This document shows, piece after piece, positions 21,459-33,580 of a DNA stretch of 64,000 nt. Source of the stretch: Voacanga thouarsii (Eukaryota; Streptophyta; Magnoliopsida; Gentianales; Apocynaceae). The stretch's first letter is position 1. Every line of letters starts with the position of its first letter. The notes below the pieces were generated by a model. The model did no database searches. It was given only the letters and a program-made list of their open reading frames with translations, and was not told the origin of the DNA. The stretch lies in the NCBI GenBank assembly GCA_026120185.1, contig JANUWF010001184.1:1049837-1113836 (forward strand), written 5' to 3'. The translations under genes were made by a program, and so were the position numbers.

Positions 21459-22864
21459 CAAACCCTCACACTTAAACCTTTGCTTGTCCTCAAGAAAAAT
21501 AATAAAATACCACAAGCAAATAGTTTCACAAAAAAATAAGATGAGATTTTTGAACATGAGTTGGCCAAGATGGTAAAGATATTTTATCTTATTTGATTTA
21601 AGAGTCAAGTCCAAAACCCAATTAGCCAAGCCAATTGATATGTAAACTAATAAATTAGGAGGGAAATACTCAAAGCCATTGACGATAAGTTAAACAAGTT
21701 CATGCTTATTCAACGTGTTCCATCTTGATTCTTTGAGTTTCGAAAGTGAATGTTGTGATTTATATAAGCTAGGCCCAATAATTTAATTCCAAGTTCTATG
21801 ATCTCATAATCCAAGTAGTAAATGTAAGGTTGGTCCATAAGCTCACTTTATTCTTCCAATTCTTTTTCAATTCCCTTTCTTTTACTTTTTATGTAGTAAG
21901 GTAATGTAAAGGCCTAGTAAAGATATGTAATAATGATTTTTTAGCTTTTCCGCTACCTTACACCAACATTTTTTTTTTCTATTTTCTTTCAGGTTTAACA
22001 AGGTAACACAAAAGCCTAGTAAAGCTATGAAAAAGGATTTTTCAACTTTTGTATTATCTTGTTTATTCTCTCGTTTTTTTTACCCTAATCCACATTTACT
22101 CACTGAGAAAAAAGACAAGTTGTACAATCATAGAATAAAGATTAACGTAAAGTTTCATTCTTATATTTCATCACAATAACTACCTCAATTCCTAAGAAGC
22201 AACATGGTGTAACTTTTATTAAATTTCAAAAAATGTTAATTTAAATTCTCAAGATCTAACCATTTCACTCATAATGTTCATGTTTACCCAAAAACAAACT
22301 CATCCATCAAGCCTTAAATTTAATTCCCATGCCAAAGGGGATATAATAACAATACCATCAAGGCACAACCATGTCCATAAATCGAAAAAAAAATTAAAAA
22401 AAAAAATTTGGCCCAATTTCCCCAATTGCACACAACTTATCCAAAATAAAAAAAAATTACATAATCATAGTAAGAATTTGAAGAGAATATTAAATAACCC
22501 CTCCCCTACACTTAAACTAGACAATGTCCTCACTGGCCACAAATATAGCAATAAATACATCCAAATTGGAATGAAATGAATAAAAAGGGAAAGACAGTTT
22601 GCAATACTCCCTAAGTGATCACAACTTTGTGAAGAATAGTAATTTTGTTAGAAGAAGAAAAGAAAAACAAAACTACCAAAAAGAAGTGAAATAGAGTAAA
22701 TTTCAAATGCGAGAAATAATAATATAACATAATAAGAATAAAATAAAAATAAAAATATATACAGGACTAAATCTAAAGAAAAGAGAAAAGCAAATGTAAA
22801 TAAAGTCCCCAAAAACCAGAAGTCAGAGAGTTAAAAGTCGTTAAAATATTGGAGTATGTAACCA
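21459..22864 (-). other. 3' noncoding tail and polypurine tract of E2
   Basis: The polypurine tract lies at 21461-21478. The rest aligns with 7746-9070 of Y and includes the second tract-like motif at 22498-22545 (CTACACTTAAACTAG then ACAATGTCCTCACTGGCC). Short plus-strand open frames here are chance. Confidence 0.7.
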
Positions 22865-23091
22865 AAAATCAAGGCTTCTCTACATCCTATAGAATGTAGT
22901 CCTCTCTCTTCATGTCTTCCAGGTTCCCTCCATTATATAACTTCAACCGTTCCCATTTACTTTGATAACTTTGATAACTCTCTTTCCTAAATGAGATAGC
23001 TCAACTGCTCCGAAAGGATACATCTTGGTCATCAAGAATGGTCCAGACCAATTAGATCTTAGCTTCCCAAGAAATAGCCTCAACCTTGAAT
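22865..23091 (-). pseudogene. E2 integrase C-terminus
   Basis: The minus strand gives NSRLRLFLGKLRSNWSGPF and then YPFGAVELSHLGK, the C-terminal domain of Athila-type integrase (family pattern LRLFPGKLKSRWSGPF). Stops follow. The upstream half resumes at 45973 with the preceding residues LLLF, so the two halves were contiguous before S1 inserted. Confidence 0.85.
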
Positions 23092-23228
23092 TGAATTGTA
23101 ACATCCTACACTAACTAGAGATTTATTTTACTATCTTTGTGATCTTTTGAGAATTTTCTTAAATTTTATAAAACCGCATTCTTTTTATTCAAGAAAAATA
23201 TTATTTATGAAATTAATGCTTTACGAGA

Positions 23229-25025
23229 TATTGGGATGTATGCCCTCTTAAACTAGGTTTCTAATTTAAAAATCAAATGTTTTAATAAAATAATTTATTC
23301 TTAGAAATTGTTTGTGAATTTACAATTTTATATGTGCACAATTACGTTTGGAAAAGACCAATTGTGTTTAAGTAAGTGGTCCATGGAATAGAAGTCTTTC
23401 AAAGTAAGGTATGGATCACGGATTACTTAGCACATAAACTTTTGTTCCTAGCCGATTGATGAGAATAGAAATATCATCAAGTCTAGGTTATTATGTTGTG
23501 AATTCTAAATGGGGAATGGCTTACCTTTAGCCAGTGAGTAGTCCACTTACTTCATGACATAAGCATATTTCGAATACGTAGAACAGGACCTGTAGTAGTG
23601 GTTTCTTAAAAGTACTATATGGTAAAAACCTAAACTATTACTGTTACATCGTGGACTAGTACTCTACGACTTAAGTATAAGTTGGTGGTCTGACGAAACT
23701 AGAAACAAATACTTTGATATGCTATTGTTGAGGTTCTATCGTAGGGTCAATATACTTGTATGTTGGGTTTGTGTGACTAGTTAGTTAAGACAAACTTATA
23801 CAAAATAGTTTCTATACCATATCGCCCCTTGTGGTTCTCTGAATGATCTAAATATCCAGAGCCCTGGGAAACATGACTTAGATGTTTGCTTTAAGGTAGC
23901 TCCCTTGGGAAGCGGAAACAATCCAAGAGGTCGTGGATCATTGGATTAAAGGCCAAAGGATGGTAGATGTCATTTAGAGAGGTGTTAGTACACTTTTTCC
24001 TCTCTACATGTACGGCGATGTATAAAGGGGTATTTTAGTCATTACACCTGTAGGTCGTAGACTTTGCTAACACAGCACTATCCTTGGGGTCAATATTTCT
24101 TTATGGTGATATTAAGAAATATTTAAAATGTAAAATACAGCTATTTATATGATAAGGGTATTTTGGTCATTTTAGTAGCCAATGCGGTGTGTCTTTTGAT
24201 CCCCAGTATAGACCATGAGTCCTAATTAAATACGAACTAAGGAATTGATCTTAAATTAAATGGAATTATTTTATTTAAGTAGCCTAATTTAATTATTAGG
24301 CTAGAATAAAATAAAGGTCTATGGAGAGAGAATTAATTCAATTAGTTTAGTGGGCTAATTAATTATTTAGGGCTTTGGCCCAATTTGAATAATTAGGGAT
24401 TAACCTAGGACTAAACTGATTTAAGTTCATTTAATTGGACTGGTTTATTTGGGCTAGAAAATTAATTATTTGTTGGGCCATTAAGTTGGTTCTAACTAAA
24501 ATAATTAATTAAGTCTAACAGGCTAAACTAAAAGTCTAATGGCCCAGTCCAGTTTAACATATTGTTTTTATTTAGGTTAAATATGAGGATTGGGGAAGTG
24601 AATAATCGTTGTTTTTGACACAAAAGAGACGGCTTCTTCTCTATAGAAAAGCCAGATGTCTCTCTCTCTCTCTTTCCAAAAAATTCCCCAGCTCGTTAAT
24701 TGTTTACTAAATGCTAGTTAGGCAAGCCATATAGTGGAAGACCGAGAATTTGGCGTCCAAATACATGCAAAGGCGGAGTAAGAGGCTTGTAGGAATCGCA
24801 CCAGAGGCTTCTACCAGCACACCTACACCGGTTGCACATGTTTCGATACAACTAACACTTAGAATGAGGAAAAGAGGTAAAAATTTTTAAAATCTCGAGA
24901 TTAGGGCAGGGTGCAACCGGCACCAGCTAGGGTTGCCAGAGCCGGAGCCCTATTCTTATTTTTTTCAGTTTTTTTATGTTTGCTTTCACTGCGTGCTCCA
25001 TGTTTTCTCTCTTTCCACGCCTTCA
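23229..25025 (+). repeat. copia 2 5' LTR (1797 bp)
   Basis: It starts TATTGGGATGTATGCCC, the first G of the expected TG having changed to A (the other LTR has TGTTGG). It ends TTTCCACGCCTTCA just before the primer site. Relative to the 3' LTR it has a shorter CT run near 24659 and lacks a segment of about 20 bp present near 32368. Confidence 0.9.
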
Positions 25026-25026
25026 A

Positions 25027-25039
25027 TTAGTATCAGAGC
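25027..25039 (+). other. copia 2 primer binding site (iMet type)
   Basis: TTAGTATCAGAGC begins one base after the LTR end, one change from the TGGTATCAGAGC site complementary to initiator Met tRNA (family knowledge). Confidence 0.85.
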
Positions 25040-26710
25040 ATGAAGGTTTTTGTGAAAATATAGGAAGCATGCATCTAGATGAATAAAACTGGGCACATAT
25101 ATGTGATTAAAATTGTGATCCTTTGCTATTTATGGTATGGATAAATTCTCTATCAAACCTCGCGGGTGAAGGTATAGGAATTTGTAATTTACTGTTTTTC
25201 TTAGTAAATTATGTAAGACCAATGTTTAGAGGTATAGGCAGTTGTTAGTTTTGGTTGATTTCATTGTATTTGGATTGGAATCGGAGAGCTATGGATACCA
25301 GAAGCTGTGCAGAAAAATTGAAAAATTTCGCAGAGGAAATTCGCAGAAAAAAACTGTAGGATCCGACATCCAGGACGGAACCAGCGCCGGCTTGGAGTGA
25401 TGGAACCGTTGCCGACTTGACTCTGGAAGGCCAGTCCGCGCGCTGGTCCATAGAAGGTCCTGGTTCTGTGCGGCGGGAGCAGTGGACCACAGTACAAATG
25501 GGTGCATGATTCAGTGCAGCGGGTGCAGTGAACCAAGAAAATTATTTTTATTTTTTCTTGTAATTTTTCTTGCTTTTTCTTTTGGTTTTGGGGTCCATAC
25601 CAGGTGAAGTTAATCTTTTTGCAATAGATAATATTCATGGAATATTTTTGCATGAAAAATATTAGTAAGGGATTTTTGGAATAAACAAGACCATTAATTA
25701 ATTAATTAATGTGTTTAATTCTATTATTTAGATACTTAGGTTTAAAAAATAGAAGACCATGAAAACGTCTACTATTTTCTAGCATGCTACTTATTTTTAG
25801 TACCTCTGTGGACGTTTTCTCAAAGACCAAAGCCTTTGAGAATGTTTTGACAAGAAAAATATTTTTTTACAAATTAAGTAGTTATTTTAACTTGAACAAA
25901 AATTAATCATTAGATATTTTCTCAAAGGATTTAATCCTTGACATAGAAAATATATTGGATTTAGATATTTTTGTAAGTTAAAATAGAAGGCCATTTTGTT
26001 TTAATTTTGGCATAAGAAAAATGTTTTGTCAAATAAACTTGATACCAAAGTCTCTAGAAAGTTTTAATTGGAAACTTTTTAAAATCATTAAGTTTTTAAC
26101 TTAAATAAAATTAGTCCATGGGAAAAGCTCTCAAAGGATATAAACCTTGACATAGAGATTTTTATAGACTTAGACATTTTATTTTTGAGTTAAGGGAAAA
26201 CTTAATGGAAATTTTCAAAAAGAAATTTTTCAGAAAACCCTTGTTTTAAAAGACTAAGTGGGAGACGAGTTCCAACAGCCCCATGGCTTCCATCACAATC
26301 CTCATTAGAGATCGTGAGTCCCCTCGCATCACCCTAGGAGTGAACCTGTATAGGATGGGGATACCACAAGGATCTAGATCTAATGAAGGGATGTAATTAA
26401 TAACCTGGGGCACGTACTATGATCGGCCAGCCTCTCATTGGAGGTCATAGTGTGAGGTATGTCTATAGGAAATAAGAGGAAATGGCCATCCCCTCGACGG
26501 AGTTATCTTCTAGATCATTACCTAGAAGAGAAATTAATTTGTGGTGGTTGACATACTTAGCTTGTGAAACTGTTAATCTTCCCAAGAAGTTATGTCAGTT
26601 TTCCTAAGAGACAAATTGATTATTATCAATTTTGATAATAAGGATAAAGTGCACATATTTGTTTTGTTTTCACAAACTGAAATTTTCTTTTATTTTTCGA
26701 TTTTTCAGAA
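25040..26710 (+). other. copia 2 leader, noncoding
   Basis: About 1.7 kb of untranslated leader lies before gag. The minus-strand frames around 25245-25653 come from a locally GC-rich patch (25370-25530) and show no domain. Confidence 0.6.
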
Positions 26711-27500
26711 ATGGTGGGAGGTTTTTTTAGTCCATTGGCTGTTATTCTCCGGAAGAATAAGCTAACGGGACTAAACTATGTGGACTGAAAAAGGAACCTA
26801 GATATAATACTCACAGCCGAGGAATATAAATATGTCATGTACGAAACCTGCCCTGTAATCGGGGAGGGTTCCACCGCCGAGGAGCGTGAGGCTGAAAAGG
26901 CATAGAAGAAGGCAGACGAGATGGCTCGTTGCTGCATGTTGGCCTCCATGTTTAATGTGCTCCAATCCAAACATGAGCACATGACCACTGCGTATGACAT
27001 TACCTAATCATTAGCCACGATGTTCGCGAATAAGAGCCGGCCCGCAAGGCAAGAGGCTCTTCGAACCACCATTAACACTAAAATGGCTGAAGGAGCATCA
27101 GTCAGAGAGCATATACTCAAGATGATTGCTACTTTTGAGGAGGCAGAAATCTTAGGGGCTGTCATTGACCCTGAGAGCCAAGTGGACATGGTTCTCGAAT
27201 CTCTATTGGGTTCCTTCACTCAATTCAAGTTGAACTATAACATGAACAAGTTGAACATGGGTTTGACTGAGTTGATGAAGGAGCTCCAGATGACAGAGAA
27301 GGTCTTGAAGCCACAGTAAAAGGCTATGATTTCTAAGGATTCATCTTCTAGAATTGGGCCTAAGCCCAGAAAGTTCAAGAATAAGAAAGAGAACACAGCG
27401 GGCCAGCCCAAGACCCAGCCCAAAAACAGACCCTAGGGCAACTGCTTCAAGTGTTGACTGAAGGGACACTGGAAAAAGGAGTGTCCGGATCTTTAAGCCA
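26711..27500 (+). pseudogene. copia 2 gag remnant
   Basis: It starts at ATG 26711 (MVGGFFSPLAVILRKNKLTG). The gag domain follows with ILTAEEYKYVMYETCP, then MARCCMLASMFNVLQSKHE and, in the open part 27020-27319, VREHILKMIATFEEAEILGA and KLNYNMNKLNMGLTELMKEL. This pattern is shared by many plant copia gag proteins. A CCHC zinc knuckle (CFKC, then KGHWKKEC) lies near 27450, but its second Cys is directly followed by a stop. At least five in-frame stops are present. Confidence 0.88.
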
Positions 27501-30500
27501 AGAAAAACCCAACAGGTAATGTTCTCTATCTAGAGTCTATATCAATGGTTGGATCAACTTCCACTTGGATTGGTGATTTAGGAGCCACTGATCATATCTA
27601 TAACTTCTTGTAGGAGTTTAGAAAGATTAGAAGACTCCAGAAGGGCGAAGATGGATTACGTGTGGGAAATAGAGCACAAGTTTAGGCTCTTGCAGTGGGA
27701 GAGCTGGATCTTATTTTTTATTGTAATAGAATAGTGGTTTTGAAAGATATTTTATATGTACCTGGATTTAGACAAAATTTGATTTCAGTTGTAAAACTAA
27801 TAAATCAAGGGTATTCTGTATCTCTTCATTCTGGTATTTTTATCAGTAAAGATGGAGAAATTCTATATACTTGGCACATGTATTGAAATTTATTTTTCTT
27901 AAACCTGATTAACAATTAATTAAATAACGCTCAATCTGAACCTTTAACAAGGAAGAGAAAGACCAATGTCAATGATTCTTTTCTTTGGCATGTAAGGTTG
28001 AGTTATATCAACTCAACTACCATTCAGAGGTTGATCCATGATAGGCCCTTAGGCTCATTGAGATTGGAAAATTAGCCTCAGTGTGAGTCCTGCCTAATGG
28101 GAAAGATGACCAAGAGGTCATTTGCCCCTAAGACGGATGAGCCAATGAGGTATTAAGTCTTGTTCACACTGATGTGTGTGGTCCATTGTCTACACCAACT
28201 AGAGGAGGTTTTGAGTACTTCATCACTTTCACAGATGATTATACAAGGTTTGGTTATGTTTACCTGGTGAGATGCAAGTCTGACTCTTTTGACAAGTTCA
28301 AAGAGTTTAAGGCTAAAGCGGAGCGTCGGACAGGTAAATTGATCCAGACCTTATAATCGGATCGTGGTAGAGAGTACCTCCTTAGTGAATTCAAGGACTA
28401 CATAGTAGTACATCATGGAATAGTATCCCAACTCTCTGTGCCGGGGACGCCCCAGCAAAACGGAGTAGCTGAGAAAAGGAACAGGACATTGAGGAAAATA
28501 GTCCGAAGCATGATATCTCATACTACTCTTCTAGTGTCCTTTTGGGGATATGTCCTAAAAACAGCGGCATATATTCTGAACTTGGTGTCTTCCAAGTTAG
28601 TACCTAGGACTCCCTATGAGATGTGGACTGGGCGTAAGACAAGTCTGAATCATCTCAGGATATGGGGTTGTCCAGCTTATGTACTGGTTAAGGGAGACAA
28701 GTTGGAACCAATGTCAGAATTATACTATTTTGTTGGGTATCCAAAAGGGACAAAGGGCGGTTACTTTTATCATCCTAAGGAGCAAAAGGTACTAGTAAGT
28801 ACCAATGCTAGATACTTAGAGGATGATCAAAGTACTTCCATGAAAGGTTCAACTAGGATAGAACTTGAGGAGAAGTTATCTTCGGAAGCAACTTCTTCTA
28901 ACCCGATTGTGGAACAAGAAGAGGCGCAGCCTTAAGAGCCTGTACATATGGAGCCTCGTCGTAGTGGGAGAGTGTTAAAGGTTCCGGAGAGATGGACAAG
29001 AGAACCTTTCGAGCTAGTCTCCGACTATCAGGAATAAGACCTCACTAGATACGAACAGGCTATTGCTGATGCCGATGCAAATATGTGGCATGAAGCAATG
29101 AAAATCGAGGTTGAGTCTATGTATCTCAATCAGGTTTGGGATCTTGTAGCTTCATTTGAAGGGATAAAACCCATAAGGTGTAAGTGGGTATGCAAGAGAA
29201 AGAGAGGAATAGATGGGATGGTGGAAACCTTCAAATCTAAGCTTGTGGCGAAAGGGTATACTCAGGAAGAAGGAATCGATTATGAGGAAACTTTTTCCCC
29301 GGTAGCCATGCTTAAGTCCATCTGTATCCTCTTCACCATCGCATGTCATTATGACTACGAGATATGACAAATGGATGTCAATACGGCATTTTTAAATGGT
29401 CATCTTAGTAAAGACATCTATATGTCCCAACCGGAAGGTTTTATTGTTGAGGGCCAAAAGCATATGGTTTGCAAGCTTAAGAAGTCCATTTATGGACTTA
29501 AGCAAGCATTAAGGGTATGGAACATTTGTTTTGATGAGACTGTAAAGTCTTATAGTTTTGTTCAAAATGAGGATGAACCATGCGTGTACAAGAAACTTGA
29601 AGGTATTAATGTGGTTTTTCTTGTCTTGTATGTGGATGATATTCTACTCATTGGAAATGATGTAGGGTCATTATCATCTATAAAGGTTTGGCTGTCTAGT
29701 CAATTCAGTATGAAGGACTTAGGAGAAGCCAGCTACATTCTCAGGATTAGACTTCTTAGAAATAGGAAGCAGAGAATGTTATGATTATCCCAAGCGGCAT
29801 ACATTGACAAGATGCTGGCCAGGTACAACATGGACTCATGCAAGGGAGCTCTAATTCCTTGCAGACATGGGTTGTCACTTTCTTCAAGGGACTGTCCTAA
29901 GTCTCAAGAAGAAAAGGACAGAATGAGTAGGATTCCCTACGCTTCGGATGTGGGAAGTCTCATGTACACCATGCTGTGTACTAGGACAGATATCTGTTTT
30001 GTCGTAGGCTTGGTTAGCAGATATCAATCAAACCCTGGGGAGGTTCATTGGCAAACTGTAAAGCATATATTTAAGTACCTCAAGGGAACGAGAGATTATA
30101 TATATGCTGGTTTACAGGGCTGATGACTTGCTTTCTACAGATACACAGACTCAGACTTCCAGGCAGATAAGGAAGAGAGAAAATCCACTAGTGGATATGT
30201 CTTCACCTTATCAGGAGAAGCTATTTCATGGAGGAGTATCAAGCAATCTTGCATTGCTGACTCAACCATGGAAGCTGAGTATGTGGCAGCTTCGGAAGCA
30301 TCCAAGAAAGCAGTCTAGCTCCGAAAGTTCCTTTCAGAACTTGGAATTGTGCCACACATGAACATGCCGATTGTGATGTATTGCGACAACACTGGAGCAG
30401 TATCACAATCAAAAGAACCCAGGAACCACAAGAAGGAGAAGTATATCGAGAGGAAGTACCACCTGATCCGGGATTTCATCCAGAGGCGGGAAGTCGTAGT

Positions 30501-30615
30501 GGAACAGATTGCCTCCGAGAACAATCTAACTGATCCATTCACCAAGCCTTTGGCTAAAAGAGTCTTCAAGAGACACTTAGACGCCATTGGGGTAGGCACT
30601 TTTGGACTTATTTAG
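27501..30615 (+). pseudogene. copia 2 pol remnant (PR, IN, RT, RNase H)
   Basis: Protease: WIGDLGATDHI near 27570, where the usual DSGA has become DLGA. Integrase: LWHVRLSYIN near 27985, where the second zinc His (usually GH) is Tyr; then CESCLMGK; HTDVCGP near 28160 out of frame; SDRGREY at 28357-28377 after a stop; and VAEKRNRT with the catalytic Glu at about 28468. RT: KWVCKRKRGIDG, QMDVNTAFLNG, SIYGLKQA, and an intact YVDDILLIGND at 29629-29661. RNase H: a frameshift near 30100, then YCDNTGAVSQSKEPRNHKK at 30380-30436 and the end DAIGVGTFGLI. Stops, a frameshift and the protease and zinc changes make it inactive. Confidence 0.92.
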
Positions 30616-30625
30616 TCTTAGAATG

Positions 30626-30637
30626 CATGTGGGAGAT
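30626..30637 (+). other. copia 2 polypurine tract
   Basis: CATGTGGGAGAT stands directly before the 3' LTR start TGTTGGAATG. Confidence 0.8.
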
Positions 30638-32065
30638 TGTTGGAATGTATGCCCTCTTAGACTAGGTTTTTTATATAAAAATTGAATGTTTTAATAAAAG
30701 AATTTATTCTTAGAAATTGTTTGTGAATTTACAATTTTATGCGTGCACAATTACGTTTGGAAAAGACCCATTATGTTTAAGTAAGTAGCCCATGTGAATA
30801 GAGGTCTTTCACAGTAAGGTATGGATCACATGTTATTTAGCATATAAACTTTTGTTCTTAACCGATTGATGAGATTGGGAATCTCATCATGTCTAGGTTA
30901 TTATGTTGTGAATTCTAAATGGGGAATGGCTTACCTTTAACCAGTTAGTAGTCCACTCACTTCATGACATAAGCGTATTTCGAATACATAGAACATGACC
31001 TGTAGTAGTGGTTTCTTAAAAGTACTATATGGTAGAAACCTAGACTACTACCGCTACAGCGTGGACTAGTACTCTACGACTTGAGTATGAGTTGGTGGTC
31101 TGACGAAGCTAGAAGCATATACTTTGATATGCTATAGTTGAGGTTCTATCGTAGGGCTAATATATTTGTATGTTGGGTATGTGTGACTAGTTAGTTAAGA
31201 CAGACTTGTACAAGATAGTTTCTATACCATATTGCCCCTTGTGGTTCTCTGAATGATCTAAATATCCAAGGCCCTGGGAAACATGACTTGAATGTTTGCC
31301 TTAGGGTAGCTCCCTTGGAAAGTAGAAACAATCCAGGAGGTTGTGGATCATTGGACTAGAGGCCTAAGAATGGTAGATGTCATTTAGAGTGATATTAGTA
31401 CACTTCTTCCTCTCTACATGTACGGCGATCTATAGAAGGGTATTTTAGTCGTTACACCTGTAGGTTGGAGACTTTGCTAATGCAGAATTGTCCTTGGGGT
31501 AAATATTTCCTTATGGTGATATTAGGAAATATTTAAAATGTAAAATCTAGCTATTTATATGGCAAGGGTATTTTGGTCATTTTAGTAGCCAAGGCAGTAT
31601 GTCTTTTGGTCCCCAGTATAGATCGTGAGTCCTAATTAAATATGGGCTAAGGAATTGATCTTAAATTAAATGGAATTATTTTATTTAAGTAGCCTAATTT
31701 AATTATTAGGCTAGAATAAAATAAATGTCTATAGAGAGAGAATTAATTAAATTAGTTTAGTGGGCTAATTAATTATTCAGGGCTTTGGCCCAATTTGAAT
31801 AATTAGGGATTAACCTTGGACTAAATTGATTTAGGTTCATTTAATTGGATTGGTTTATTTGGGCTGCAAAATTAATTATTTGTTGGGCTATTAAATTGGT
31901 TCTAACTAAAATAATTAATTAAGTCAAATAGGCTAAACTAAGAGTCTAATAGCCCAGTCCAGTTTAACCTAGGGTTTTTATTTAGGTTAAACAGGAGGAT
32001 TGGGGAAGTGAATAATCGTTGTTTTTGACACAAAAGAAATGGCTTCTTCTCTGTGGAAATGCCAG

Positions 32066-32100
<35 letters not shown>

Positions 32101-32464
32101 AAATTTCTTAGCTCATTAGTTGTTCACCAAACGGTAGTTAAGCAGATCGTATATTGGAAGACCGAGAGTTTGGCGTCCATATACATGCAAAGGCGGAGTA
32201 GGAGGCTTGCAAGAATTGCACCAGAGGCTTCTACCAGCACACTTACACTGGTTGCACACGTTCTGGTACAACCAACACTTAGAACGAGAAAAAGAGGTAA
32301 AATTTTTTAAAATCTCGGGATTGGAACAAGGCGCAACCGGCGCCGGCTAGGGTTGCCAGAGCCGGAGCCAATGCCGACCCTAAACTCCCTATTCTTGTTT
32401 TTTCCAGTTTTTTTATGTTTGCTTCCGCTGCATGCTCCGTGTTTTCCCGCTTTCCACGCCTTCA
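30638..32464 (+). repeat. copia 2 3' LTR (1827 bp)
   Basis: It runs from TGTTGGAATGTATGCCC to TTTCCACGCCTTCA and aligns end to end with 23229-25025. A longer CT microsatellite lies at 32068-32096. Confidence 0.92.
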
Positions 32465-32702
32465 CCAGAAACATTTTATTTTATTTGATAAAGAGATATT
32501 ATATTTTCTATATGTTATATTTTATAAGATATATATATATATATATATTATATTTAATAGGGATATTTTATTACTAATCTTATCAACACTTTTTATTACT
32601 ATCATTATAATATTATTATTATTATTATCATTCATAACGTTACTAATGCTATTATTATGCATTCTATTTATAATATATTACTATTACTATTATTAGGAAT
32701 AT

Positions 32703-33275
32703 TGTAATATCCCATATTTTAATCATCGATTGGCCACAACTTGTGATAGGATGAAAATTTATATCGATGGTCAGAACAAAAGATGATTGGTATAATAAGA
32801 AGAATATTTTGGTATAATAATATCTTGTCGGAATCTGGATGTAATTATTGGATTTATTCTATCAGCACCCTAAATCTTTGGAATGCTACTATTATTTAAA
32901 AAATAAGAATTTGAGGGTACACTGAGAAGATAAACTAATCAATGCAGTGAAATGTATGTTTTGTTGTGAATTATGCTATCCAGGTTATCGGGGGCATTTT
33001 CGTCATTTTAAGCGCTCCCGCGACTTTGACTGCAAATTTGACCAAACTGAGAAGGAATTGAAGAATTTAAGTATTACCAATGGATTCAGTGGAATTTTTG
33101 GAGTTGAATAGTGAAGTAAAATATTTTTCCATTCCGGACCCGATTTTGGCCATTTTTGAGAAAAATTTAAAATGTAGGTAAAACTTGGGCATGTGGCGCT
33201 ATGTGATTAGTGGATAGGGACATGTGTCACATTATTAGAGGTTGTATGAGATTTCATACAAGATAAAGCTGTTCT
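32703..33275 (+). repeat. G1 5' LTR, 3' part deleted
   Basis: It aligns with 36740-37303 (roughly 45 differences in 390 bases by eye). The match stops at ACAAGATAA and the sequence jumps into gag. The remaining 2.8 kb of LTR, the primer site and the gag N-terminus are gone in one deletion. Confidence 0.8.
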
Positions 33276-33580
33276 AAACCTTCTAGAAAATGGTTGATAC
33301 TATTCAACGGATGGCTGAGACTATTACTAGAGCCAATGAGAATGCTGGAATAAATAAGAATATGAGTAAAAGAAATCGAAGTGAATTTCGAGGTATGAGT
33401 CAAAAAAGATCTTGAGGACCTCGATGGCAGAAGAAATGAAAGATGCAAATGAGGGGAGGCCCAATTGAAGGACAACCCTCTTTTAGATGCTTAAATTGTA
33501 GGAAGAACAAGCATAAGAGTTTCAATTGCCCTTACCTCCGAAGGATAGGAGGATGGAGTCAACTAGGAAGAAATAATTAA
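33276..33580 (+). pseudogene. G1 gag C-terminal remnant
   Basis: The frame shows MVDTIQRMAETITRANENAG near 33290 and a CCHC zinc knuckle CLNCRKNKHKSFNC at about 33489-33530, an intact C-X2-C-X4-H-X4-C spacing. Stops interrupt the frame. The capsid part is deleted together with the end of the 5' LTR. Confidence 0.7.

Larger units (their letters stand above)
23229..32464 (+). mobile_element. Ty1/copia element 2, full length, degraded
   Basis: It has two LTRs (23229-25025 and 30638-32464), an iMet-type primer site, gag, pol and a polypurine tract in order. The flanks are CGAGA (23224-23228) and CCAGA (32465-32469), a 5-bp target duplication with one mismatch. Over 24241-24480 against 31651-31890 I count 11 differences in 240 aligned bases (about 4.6 percent). 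It is inserted into S1. Confidence 0.92.

Noticed and set aside
25245..25653. Overlapping minus-strand frames in a GC-richer patch, as a possible host exon
   Set aside because: They lie in the leader of copia 2 between primer site and gag on the opposite strand, with no domain.
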